This document shows, in pieces, positions 13,515-33,084 of a stretch of 56,444 bases of DNA. The notes below the pieces were generated by a model. The model had not been told where the DNA came from. It did not search any database and saw only the letters and a program-made list of their open reading frames with translations. Each line of letters opens with the position of its first letter. Positions within the stretch are counted from its first letter, which is position 1. The translations under genes and the position numbers were made by a program. Location: positions 1-56,444 of the IMG/VR virus record IMGVR_UViG_3300042319_001750; one strand, written 5' to 3'. Source of the DNA: a virus.

Positions 13515-13795
13515 ACGCACCAACACCCGAAACTAAATATGCTCTATCTGTAATATTAGAAGAACACGGCGAACTCTGCGAAGAAACCGCGCCCTTCATT
13601 TTAGTTAGACTTTGTAAAAAACTTGAACACGACATCACCGAACTCAACCTCCGCCTGATCGACCGCCAGCAGACGCTGATGGAACAAGCCGTCAAACTCC
13701 AAGCAGCATCCCGCCTCCTCACTCGTTGCCGCGATTCAGCGGGCCGAGTTGAGATGGGTTTGTATGAGGACATCCAAAACTTTTTGAATAGCTAA
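13511..13795 (+). CDS. Helical hypothetical protein
   Basis: 94 aa, coupled by ATGA to the coiled-coil gene. Nearly all helical (EHGELCEETAPFILVRLCKKLEHDITELNLRLIDRQQTLMEQAVKLQAASRLL). It could pair with its neighbour, but no family is recognised. Confidence 0.68.
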   Translation: MNAPTPETKYALSVILEEHGELCEETAPFILVRLCKKLEHDITELNLRLIDRQQTLMEQAVKLQAASRLLTRCRDSAGRVEMGLYEDIQNFLNS

Positions 13796-13797
13796 CT

Positions 13798-14025
13798 ATG
13801 ATCGACTCTCCAATATGTGTGACACACCACCTTGCCTGTGACTGTCGCGAGGCACTGATGGCGGAAGCTATGCAGACTCAACGCCGAGTGATCGACTGGC
13901 GGGATCAGAGCGATGAGGGGTTGAGGCTCCGTTGCGGAGAACTGACCTCGCAGGAAATCCGAACGATCCGCGCTGTGCTGACCGCAATTCTTCCGCCGAA
14001 CATTCAAACTGAGACACAGCCATGA
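13798..14025 (+). CDS. Small protein with HHxxCDC motif
   Basis: 75 aa. PICVTHHLACDCREALMAEAM is a Cys/His motif seen in many small phage ORFs. The rest is helical with TSQEIRTIRAVL. It probably binds zinc. Its 3' end contains the first attC-like terminal box, and its stop overlaps the next start by ATGA. Confidence 0.68.
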   Translation: MIDSPICVTHHLACDCREALMAEAMQTQRRVIDWRDQSDEGLRLRCGELTSQEIRTIRAVLTAILPPNIQTETQP

Positions 14026-14121
14026 GAAAATGCACCGCCCCATCCCCATTCTGTGAATGCCAAAAATGTTTTGATGCCAAGCAAGGTGCCGTGGCTGTTG
14101 TCTCCAGTGCCCTTGTTCGGC
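13995..14121. repeat. attC-like imperfect palindrome, unit 1
   Basis: GCCGAAC at 13995 and GTTCGGC at 14115 form complementary 7-bp end boxes. Inside them are a 5-nt unpaired spacer and then ACTG-AGAC-ACAGCC against ACTGGAGACAACAGCC (reverse complement of the right arm), leaving two single extrahelical bases. This end-box/spacer/inner-box/bulge layout is that of integron attC sites. The right box differs from the attC consensus GTTRRRY at one position. The start codon at 14022 is in the loop. Confidence 0.55.
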
Positions 14122-14267
14122 TTGCTCCGCCGCATGAGTGCCCTGCGTGTAAGCGCACAGGGTTCTACGAGAAACCGAAAAGGAACTGCTATTACTGCCC
14201 CCACTGCTGGAATCTGTTTGGAGAGATATATGGAGACCCGAAACAAAAGATCAGGCTCGCACAATGA
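14022..14267 (+). CDS. Zinc-ribbon hypothetical protein
   Basis: 81 aa with two Cys clusters: CECQKC near the N-terminus, and HECPACKRTGFYEKPKRNCYYCPHCWNLFG, a full C-x2-C...C-x2-C zinc ribbon. It starts in the loop of attC-like unit 1, immediately after its left arm, overlapping the previous gene by ATGA. Likely nucleic-acid binding. If unit 1 were a true cassette boundary, the gene would span it, which is unusual. Confidence 0.65.
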   Translation: MRKCTAPSPFCECQKCFDAKQGAVAVVSSALVRLAPPHECPACKRTGFYEKPKRNCYYCPHCWNLFGEIYGDPKQKIRLAQ

Positions 14268-14314
14268 AGCCGAGCCGTCCCTGCTCTGGCACAGAGCGGG
14301 GGAGAGAAAACTAA
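14264..14314 (+). CDS. Possible 16-aa micro-ORF
   Basis: ATG overlaps the previous stop (ATGA) and gives a 16-residue basic peptide ending at TAA 14314. It falls in the left arm of attC-like unit 2. Only the overlap supports it, so it may be chance. Confidence 0.25.
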   Translation: MKPSRPCSGTERGREN

Positions 14315-14399
14315 ACCGAAGGAATCAAATCTATGAATGAAGAAAACGTAAATGATGCCATAGCGCCCCGCTCTGTTGACCAGCAGCGCCTTGTTCGGA
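14269..14399. repeat. attC-like imperfect palindrome, unit 2
   Basis: The left arm GCCGAGC...CTGCTCTGGCACAGAGCGGGG faces a right arm whose reverse complement reads TCCGAAC...CTGCTGGTCAACAGAGCGGGG. Eleven consecutive inner bases (ACAGAGCGGGG) pair. The end boxes are less perfect than in units 1 and 3. The start codon at 14333 is in the loop. Confidence 0.5.
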
Positions 14400-14674
14400 C
14401 TCATTGGATTACCGCTCTAAGAGGATACGCCGAACCAGATCCTCCCTACCGATCCCGCTTTAACTTCGTGTGGTGGTTCTGGCTACCGAGACTCCACACG
14501 CAACGTCCCGACGCCATGAACCCGCGAGTAATCCGGCTCATCTGGCTATGCTTCGCTGTGGGGCTGGACATCTGGGGCAAGGAGTCGCGGATGTATTGGC
14601 CGAACAAGCCTGCTCTGGCAGCAAGCCCGGCTAAAAACTCAACCGAAGCGAAAGACTCACAAAATGGAAACTGA
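14333..14674 (+). CDS. Cassette-like hypothetical protein, Trp/Arg-rich
   Basis: 113 aa. It has a Trp-rich middle (FNFVWWFWLPRLHTQRP) and a hydrophobic stretch RLIWLCFAVGLDIWG. The C-terminal tail NKPALAASPAKNSTEAKDSQ is read from the left arm of attC-like unit 3. I chose the ATG at 14333, in the loop of unit 2; the in-frame ATG at 14516 is the alternative if translation starts after the palindrome. Unlike its neighbours it has no C/A leader. Not recognised. Confidence 0.5.
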   Translation: MNEENVNDAIAPRSVDQQRLVRTHWITALRGYAEPDPPYRSRFNFVWWFWLPRLHTQRPDAMNPRVIRLIWLCFAVGLDIWGKESRMYWPNKPALAASPAKNSTEAKDSQNGN

Positions 14675-14725
14675 GTCGATACTCCAAAACGCTGGCGCAG
14701 CTTGCCAGCAGCAGGCTTGTTCGGC
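14599..14725. repeat. attC-like imperfect palindrome, unit 3
   Basis: Best unit: GCCGAACAAGCCTGCT pairs with the right arm over 16 consecutive bases. After one extrahelical G, CTGGCA and AGC also pair. End boxes are GCCGAAC (14599) and GTTCGGC (14719), 127 bp overall, the same length as unit 1. The start codon at 14664 is in the loop. Confidence 0.6.
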
Positions 14726-14990
14726 CTTGCCGTGGCTGAAACGTCCATCTGACTTGGGTATGTGGTGGGCATTCTGGGAGGGCAAATACTCGCTTTGGCA
14801 GGTCATCAAAATCCCGGCTGGCTGGATGGCGATGAATGAAGAAATCGGGAACAGTATGGTGGGCTGGATCAACTCCGCCAATCTCGAAATCTGCGAGCTG
14901 CAAAACTCCATTTGGTTCCCGGCGCTCGGAGGTTGGCCGAACGATAAGGCTCAGCAAAATGAAATAAAAACTCGCTTGCACATTTTCTAG
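14664..14990 (+). CDS. Cassette-like hypothetical protein
   Basis: 108 aa from 14664, or about 76 aa from the ATG at 14759 just after attC-like unit 3. The part after 14759 (MWWAFWEGKYSLWQVIKIPAGW ... SANLEICELQNSIWFP) looks like the folded protein, and the earlier residues are palindrome-encoded. Another GCCGAAC box at 14936 lies near its 3' end without a partner. Not recognised. Confidence 0.55.
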   Translation: METESILQNAGAACQQQACSALPWLKRPSDLGMWWAFWEGKYSLWQVIKIPAGWMAMNEEIGNSMVGWINSANLEICELQNSIWFPALGGWPNDKAQQNEIKTRLHIF

Positions 14991-15017
14991 CCTATCATAT
15001 AAAACCACATTCCCAAA

Positions 15018-15093
15018 GGCAGGGTAGCTCAGAGGCCAGAGCGTCGGGCTCATAACCCGAAAGTCGGAAGTTCAAATCTTCCCCCTGCCACCA
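15018..15093 (+). tRNA. tRNA-Met (CAU), initiator-like anticodon arm
   Basis: Seventy-six bases with a 7-bp acceptor stem (GGCAGGG/CCCTGCC), D-arm AGCTC...GAGC, anticodon CAT at 15051-15053, T-arm GGAAG-TTCAAAT-CTTCC, and encoded CCA (15091-15093). The anticodon stem-loop TCGGGCTCATAACCCGA has the three G:C pairs that mark bacterial initiator tRNAs and equals my memory of the E. coli fMet arm. Positions 1:72 are paired G:C and position 11:24 is C:G, as in elongators. It is therefore a hybrid; tRNA-Ile2 (lysidine-modified CAU) is the other option. Confidence 0.9.
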
Positions 15094-15109
15094 ACTCAAC
15101 AGCCACAAC

Positions 15110-15553
15110 ATGACCACAGCACACATCATCCATCAGGTTCATCCGCTCGATCTCGCGGCCGACATCGTTATAGCTGCCAACCGGCTTCTCTTTGAATCTC
15201 ACATCCCTCACTGGTTCCGTGCCCACACCACCGACACGCATATCCATCTCACCCTGCAACCCGACAACCCACCCACCCCCATGACCGTAATCGAAGTGCC
15301 CATTGACGACATCGTCCTCGACAAAGAACTCCGCCGCGACATTGACTCACAGATTCAGCGTCTTAAATCCTCCGCTCCAAGCCGCGAACGCAGCCTCGCT
15401 ATCACGAAGCTACAAGAGGCGGTGATGTGGCTCGGTATGGACCTCAAGCGCATCAATGAGGAGACCCCCGGCTCCTCACCGAATCCCTATCCAAACTCCA
15501 AGGACCCGAGCAACTTGAAGATCGAGCCCACTGCGGACGGACTCAAACTATAA
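15110..15553 (+). CDS. Acb2/Tad1-hairpin-like cyclic-nucleotide sponge (candidate)
   Basis: 147 aa. Residues 75-116 (RRDIDSQIQRLKSSAPSRERSLAITKLQEAVMWLGMDLKRI) match the helical-hairpin signature SRE-x-SLA-x-TKL-x-EA-x-x-W of the widespread phage Acb2/Tad1-type domain. Characterised members form oligomers that bind cyclic di- or tri-nucleotides or gcADPR and so block CBASS or Thoeris immunity. An in-frame ATG at 15281 (residue 58) follows a typical leader (CCGACAACCCACCCACCCCC) and would give 90 aa, close to the usual Acb2 size, so two products are possible. The N-terminal 57 residues are unrecognised. It lies just after the tRNA in the early region. Domain recognition is by eye; the nucleotide-binding role is inferred. 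Confidence 0.7.
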   Translation: MTTAHIIHQVHPLDLAADIVIAANRLLFESHIPHWFRAHTTDTHIHLTLQPDNPPTPMTVIEVPIDDIVLDKELRRDIDSQIQRLKSSAPSRERSLAITKLQEAVMWLGMDLKRINEETPGSSPNPYPNSKDPSNLKIEPTADGLKL

Positions 15554-15567
15554 ACCACGGCACACCC

Positions 15568-15765
15568 ATGGACATCGAGATAACCAACTACGTCACCCTG
15601 CCACAAGTCTTGACGGCGTATCGCAAGCAGTGGTCGTGCGATGAGATAGTCGAAGACATTATTGCGTTCATCTGTGACCAGCCAGACCAGCAGTTTGAAA
15701 ACAAACTCTTCGCCGCGTTGCAAAAATTCAAAGCCGAGAACGACCCGCCCGAACCTTCACCCTAA
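15568..15765 (+). CDS. Small acidic hypothetical protein
   Basis: 65 aa, MDIEITNYVTLPQVLTAYRK then an acidic helix and FENKLFAALQKFKAEN. It follows the sponge gene by 14 nt with leader ACCACGGCACACCC. Not recognised. Confidence 0.62.
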   Translation: MDIEITNYVTLPQVLTAYRKQWSCDEIVEDIIAFICDQPDQQFENKLFAALQKFKAENDPPEPSP

Positions 15766-15774
15766 CCCTGCACT

Positions 15775-16029
15775 ATGGCCCGAAACACCTTCTCCTATTG
15801 GAGGCGCGTCCCCCACATGCAATGCCCCCTCGTCGTCAACCGAGGCTTGCCGTCCGAGTGTCGGCTTGTTGCTCGCAGCGACCTCGTCTTCATTTACCAC
15901 TATACAAGACTTGACCACCCGAACAGGGCGGTTAAAAAGAATCTCCCCCAAACAGGAGCCGCTCATTTTGAGCAACCGCGCCGGACGTATTCCGGCACAC
16001 CCCCAAGAAAACGAAACCACCATGGCTAA
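15775..16029 (+). CDS. Hypothetical basic protein
   Basis: 84 aa, basic, with no recognisable motif (NTFSYWRRVPHMQCPLVVNRGLPSECRLVAR...). Start 9 nt after the previous stop. Its end overlaps the next gene by 8 nt. Composition is less gene-like than its neighbours, so confidence is moderate. Confidence 0.5.
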   Translation: MARNTFSYWRRVPHMQCPLVVNRGLPSECRLVARSDLVFIYHYTRLDHPNRAVKKNLPQTGAAHFEQPRRTYSGTPPRKRNHHG

Positions 16030-16126
16030 GAAAGCTACTCCCGCCCCAATGAAAGCTGCCCCAAAAAAAGGCGCAGCAGTCCCCGCCAAGAAAGGCGCTG
16101 CTGCGCCGATGAAGAAGGGTTGCTAA
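16022..16126 (+). CDS. 34-aa histone-H1-like Lys/Ala/Pro peptide
   Basis: ATG at 16022 after AAAACGAAACCACC. The product is almost only Ala, Lys, Pro and Gly, in KKxxPxPMKAAPKKG-type repeats, and ends in a single Cys. This resembles the AKKAP tails of bacterial histone-H1-like proteins that coat DNA. The strong terminator 10 nt downstream suggests this is the real last gene of the operon. A DNA-condensing role is inferred from composition only. Confidence 0.65.
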   Translation: MAKKATPAPMKAAPKKGAAVPAKKGAAAPMKKGC

Positions 16127-16136
16127 TCAACCCAAC

Positions 16137-16179
16137 AACAGCCCCTGCTGCTTAAACGTGGCAGGGGCTGTTTTGTTTT
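16137..16179 (+). terminator. Rho-independent terminator of the early operon
   Basis: AACAGCCCCTGC (16137-16148) pairs perfectly with GCAGGGGCTGTT (16161-16172) around a 12-nt loop, followed by TTGTTTT. It separates the plus-strand early genes from the convergent methyltransferase gene, whose stop lies in its T-tract. Confidence 0.92.
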
Positions 16180-16852
16180 ATCGCAGGAGCGCCAGCACTT
16201 TGACGTGCTTGGAATATTTACCGCAGGGCATTGGGAATACATTTCGCGTCATGTGCCCATACCCAGCCTCAGCTATCAGCGCCGCCAGCCCTTCCTCACT
16301 GTGAACCGTGGTGTTATTGTCGGCGTGCTCATAGAGAAACTTGTTTTGGGCCGCCTTCTCCTCCGGCGTATTAGCCAGCTTTTCTTTAGCTAAGGCAAAT
16401 TCAGTTTCACTTACATTGACCGTCATCAATACTTTTGTGTCTGCTGAAATAACTGTCTTGAGGTTGGTTAGGAACAGCTTTAGCTGCGAGGCGCTGCAGT
16501 GAATGAACAGGTCGCTGGCCAAGACGTGAGTGAATCCCCCTTTAAGTGGAGTGAAATCAAACACAGGTGTGTAGAGGAACACAGGGTTCTTTTCTGCTAC
16601 GAGGCCCTGAGCCAGTTCATGGACGACCCCCGCATGCAGGACGCTGACACAAGGCTCCACACCCGTGTAACAGTTCTTGTTCAGGAGGTCAATAAGAGGT
16701 GCCCCAATTCGGAGGCACCCACACCCCACGTCTAAAACTCTGGACGCAGGATTCATCCCGCAGCTACGGAGGGTGTGGATTAAAAAGTCTCGGCCCTTTT
16801 CCCAAGCCCCCGTTGGGCAAATGTGTTGTCTGTGATTTAGCGTCTCGCTCAT
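16178..16852 (-). CDS. SAM-dependent class I methyltransferase
   Basis: 224 aa. Motif I is RVLDVGCGCLRIG (residues 38-50), then FTHVLASDLFIH (motif IV region) and post-Rossmann strands. The N-terminus PTGAWEKGRDFLIHTLRS is typical of small-molecule or sugar methyltransferases rather than DNA methylases; there is no DPPY/NPPY. Its start overlaps the stop of the glycosyltransferase gene by 4 nt, so the pair is one operon and probably modifies the same glycan. GC content seems lower than in flanking genes, hinting at later acquisition. Confidence 0.82.
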   Translation of the reverse strand: MSETLNHRQHICPTGAWEKGRDFLIHTLRSCGMNPASRVLDVGCGCLRIGAPLIDLLNKNCYTGVEPCVSVLHAGVVHELAQGLVAEKNPVFLYTPVFDFTPLKGGFTHVLASDLFIHCSASQLKLFLTNLKTVISADTKVLMTVNVSETEFALAKEKLANTPEEKAAQNKFLYEHADNNTTVHSEEGLAALIAEAGYGHMTRNVFPMPCGKYSKHVKVLALLR

Positions 16853-17709
16853 TGTAATGTCAGGTTAAGATACGTCTTGTCTATCAGGGCTTTGTTATCC
16901 TCAGCCATGCGATACCAGTCGCCCGCAAAATGCACCATCCCCAATCCCTCGTCTAATGAAAATACTTTTGGGCTCACTCGATGTGGGAAGGCGGCTTGCT
17001 CGATAGCCCCCCAGTCAAAGACCCCCGAGGACCCGCACTTCTCCGCAGCGCAGCGAGCCATGAGAATAACCGTCTCGTCGCAGGCTGTGATGTAGGCCAA
17101 CGCCACCAAGGCAGGCCACATAGGACTCTCAATGAGAGACCGGGTGAAGATAATGAACCCTCCGTAAACCCACTGCCTCTCTGGTTCTGCCAGCCATGAC
17201 TTGAACTCCTCCAAAGTTATCCCGAGCAAGGCTTTCATCATTGCGGACAGCCGCCCTCGTTGCTCTTTGATCCGCCAATCCTTGAACCCTTGGTCAAACA
17301 TAGACGACCTTCTCGTCAAGAGCTCCAGAACATTGACGTTGTATTGGTAGCTAGCTATCTGGTTACTCCCAATCAGGGCCCTCACAGTCCCCATAAAATC
17401 ACAGGGCTCGGTGAGCGCCGTGTCTGAGTCCAGTTGTAGCAGAGTGGTCATCGCAGGATATTTTTGGAATGCCTCCCCCACGAGTATGAACTTACGCATC
17501 GCCATCTCTTGGTGTCCCCAAACAGTTGTGGGCAGCTTCATCCGGTTTACCAGCACGTCGAAGGCTTGGTCGCTCGCGTGATGCACATGCGTGGTGAGTA
17601 GAATGTCCTCCCGCAAAACCCCTCCATTTCGCATCAGGGATGCCGCACAGATGACTGCGTAGTTGAGGAACCGCGCTTGGCCTGCGGCGAGCAAATGTAT
17701 CTTGGTCAT
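16849..17709 (-). CDS. GT-A-like glycosyltransferase
   Basis: 286 aa. The N-terminal beta-alpha segment KIHLLAAGQARFLNYAVICAASLMRNG and LQLDSDTAL (D94-x-D96) give a nucleotide-sugar/metal-binding DxD as in GT-A enzymes. The C-terminal FPHRVSPKVFSLDEGLGMVHFAGDW has the typical His/Gly closing region. Coupled to the methyltransferase downstream. The acceptor is unknown: virion protein, phage DNA and host surface glycan are all possible. The start ATG at 17709 faces the divergent gene at 17789. Confidence 0.75.
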   Translation of the reverse strand: MTKIHLLAAGQARFLNYAVICAASLMRNGGVLREDILLTTHVHHASDQAFDVLVNRMKLPTTVWGHQEMAMRKFILVGEAFQKYPAMTTLLQLDSDTALTEPCDFMGTVRALIGSNQIASYQYNVNVLELLTRRSSMFDQGFKDWRIKEQRGRLSAMMKALLGITLEEFKSWLAEPERQWVYGGFIIFTRSLIESPMWPALVALAYITACDETVILMARCAAEKCGSSGVFDWGAIEQAAFPHRVSPKVFSLDEGLGMVHFAGDWYRMAEDNKALIDKTYLNLTLQ

Positions 17710-17788
17710 GTCGCGGGGACGTTATCTAGCCCGCTCCACACAGCAACCCTATCCTTGACGCCCCGCAGCCCTGACGCGAAACTACCCC
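17710..17788. promoter_or_regulatory. Divergent intergenic region
   Basis: 79 bp between the minus-strand glycosyltransferase operon and the plus-strand HTH gene must hold both promoters. TTGACG at 17756 is a possible plus-strand -35 box; no convincing -10 was seen. Confidence 0.4.
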
Positions 17789-18280
17789 ATGCTTATCCCC
17801 GAGAAAACCAAGGACATTATCAAGAACCTCTTTGAGTCAGGCCAGTCTTTCCCAGACATCGCCGAGGCCACAGGCATCCCCATCAACGAGGTCAAGGCGC
17901 TCAAAGCTAAAGGTAAGTGGGGCCGTCAACCGAAGAAGCAGCTTGCGATGGCTGAGGCTCAGCTGGTCAACGATGAGGCCGATGCCGCCGACATTCTGGC
18001 TGCCGCTGAGGAGGCGCTCCACACCAACCCCGGCAAGCGACACTCCGACATGGTGTTCAAAAAAGTCCATGCTGCGCTGACGGGGCTGAAGTCGCTCCCG
18101 CCCCTCAAAAACTGGAAGGACATCGAGATGGCAGACAAGATTGCACGCCGCGCCGCAGGTCTTGACCGTGAAGGTTCCGGCGGTGGGACGGTCATCAACC
18201 TCGGTATCATTGCTGGGGGATACAAGCCAAGGCTCGCACCTGCAAAGAAAGTGGTTGATCTGCAAGTCGTCGAAGGGTAA
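17789..18280 (+). CDS. HTH protein, candidate small terminase subunit
   Basis: 163 aa. An N-terminal HTH (IKNLFESGQSFPDIAEATGIPINEVKALKAKGKW) is followed by a central acidic/Ala-rich oligomerisation-type region and a helix NWKDIEMADKIARRAAGLD. The end is a beta-like tail GTVINLGIIAGG, a layout seen in TerS proteins, where the HTH recognises the packaging site and the tail docks on TerL. It is far from TerL (34 kb) and on the other strand, which is unusual, so a regulator is the alternative. ATG follows ACTACCCC. Confidence 0.5.
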   Translation: MLIPEKTKDIIKNLFESGQSFPDIAEATGIPINEVKALKAKGKWGRQPKKQLAMAEAQLVNDEADAADILAAAEEALHTNPGKRHSDMVFKKVHAALTGLKSLPPLKNWKDIEMADKIARRAAGLDREGSGGGTVINLGIIAGGYKPRLAPAKKVVDLQVVEG

Positions 18281-18351
18281 CTCGACCAATCAGTAACAAC
18301 CCACGCCGCCATTTTTCTGAGCGGTAGCTACCGACTAAAACCCGACCCCAC

Positions 18352-18843
18352 ATGAACCCTCCGACCTCCAACTTTGACGCGATCATCAACTCCCCTTATG
18401 AGGTGTTTGTCTCACAGCTTCACACTCGTTACTGGTCCGCTTCCGAGATCGCTGAAATTCGCGTGGGACTTCAGCAGCGCGTTGAACTGATTACCGACCA
18501 GCTCACCAGTGTTGATAACATTGACCGAGGCACTGCATGGCGCACGTCAACCGAGACCGCCCGGAAGTATTTCATCAAGAAGCTGTCGGTGGTCAACCAA
18601 AGGGCACAACCAGAGCCCGCCCCAAAGAAACCTGCCGGAGGCAATGGGTTCTTGGTGACCTTCCTGATTGACGGTGACCACAGTGTGGTCGCTACCAAGC
18701 AAAACCCCTCAGAACTGTGGGCCGATATGATCGCCGACGCGGAGTCCAAGGACGGCAAGCCCCCAGCCTTGGTTGCTTTTTTGAACCTATCCGAAGAGGC
18801 AGCCAAGAAGCTACCCGAATCGGTGTGGGTTGACGACCTCTAG
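18352..18843 (+). CDS. Hypothetical protein
   Basis: 163 aa. Leader CTAAAACCCGACCCCAC-ATG. The N-terminal half is helical (SEIAEIRVGLQQRVELITDQL). A Pro/Lys linker (EPAPKKPAGG) precedes a beta segment FLVTFLIDGDHSVVATKQNPSELW. Its end overlaps the convergent Cys-rich gene by 4 nt. Not recognised; possibly works with the HTH protein upstream. Confidence 0.72.
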   Translation: MNPPTSNFDAIINSPYEVFVSQLHTRYWSASEIAEIRVGLQQRVELITDQLTSVDNIDRGTAWRTSTETARKYFIKKLSVVNQRAQPEPAPKKPAGGNGFLVTFLIDGDHSVVATKQNPSELWADMIADAESKDGKPPALVAFLNLSEEAAKKLPESVWVDDL

Positions 18844-19423
18844 CCTCGCTCCTTGGTGACCCAGCACCACTCTGGGTAATCCGTCGAGTCCTCCTCATAG
18901 GCATCGACTGGGAGTTGGACCTTCAAGTTGAGGCGGCACCCACACTGCGAACAGTTGTGGAGCCGGTCAGCCATCTCTGGCTTCCGGGCTTCGGGCAAGA
19001 TTCCGTCCATCGCGGCTACTTCACTGAGTCGCTTATCACATGACGAGCACCCTCCGGCCCTGACGTTGCGCGGGCAGGTAGCGCAGATCGAGGCTCGATG
19101 GTTGACGATCAGCATGGGGGCGAGATTCGCTCCCCCAAGAATCCAGTTCTTGGCTGTGGTGAAGAATCGGCCAAGCGTCTCAAACGTCACACCAATGGTT
19201 GGGGTCGCTGTTGTGCTCTCACAGTATGGCGGCTTCAGCCCCATCTGCTCACAGACGGCGCTCTCGATCGCTTCATCCGACATAGGGTCCCTCCCGTTGG
19301 AAGAGAGGAATCCACGGACGGCCCCTATTAGTTTCTGAGCGGAGAAGTTGGTGATGTAGCTCCCCGTCACCGGGTCGCGCCAGCGCCATTTTCCATTGGG
19401 GGTTTGGGCGTTGTGATTGATCT

Positions 19424-19427
<4 letters not shown>
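18840..19427 (-). CDS. Cys-rich zinc-binding protein coupled to the giant gene
   Basis: 195 aa from the ATG at 19427, which overlaps the stop of the giant gene (ATGA); the longer frame to 19511 lies inside that gene. It contains CATCPRNVRAGGCSSC and CSQCGCRLNLK, probably two zinc knuckles, followed by an acidic C-terminus. The N-terminal 40 residues (NGKWRWRDPVTGSYITNFSAQKLIGAVRGFL) are conserved-looking. It is last in the late operon. Function unknown. Confidence 0.75.
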
Positions 19428-33037
<13,610 letters not shown>

Positions 33038-33084
33038 ATTACGCCAACATGCCTAACGCTCGGCCTTTCGTCAAGAAGGCTTCG

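Noticed and set aside
14192-14404. Minus-strand ORF across the attC-like region
   Set aside because: Its sequence is read from the palindrome arms, as commonly happens with such repeats; there is no leader or neighbour on that strand.
15018-15093. tRNA as remnant of an attachment site
   Set aside because: It is complete with encoded CCA, far from the integrase gene, and no duplicate of its 3' end was seen in the window.
16178-16852. Phage DNA methyltransferase
   Set aside because: It has only the SAM-binding motif I and no DPPY/NPPY or PC catalytic motif, and is coupled to a glycosyltransferase.
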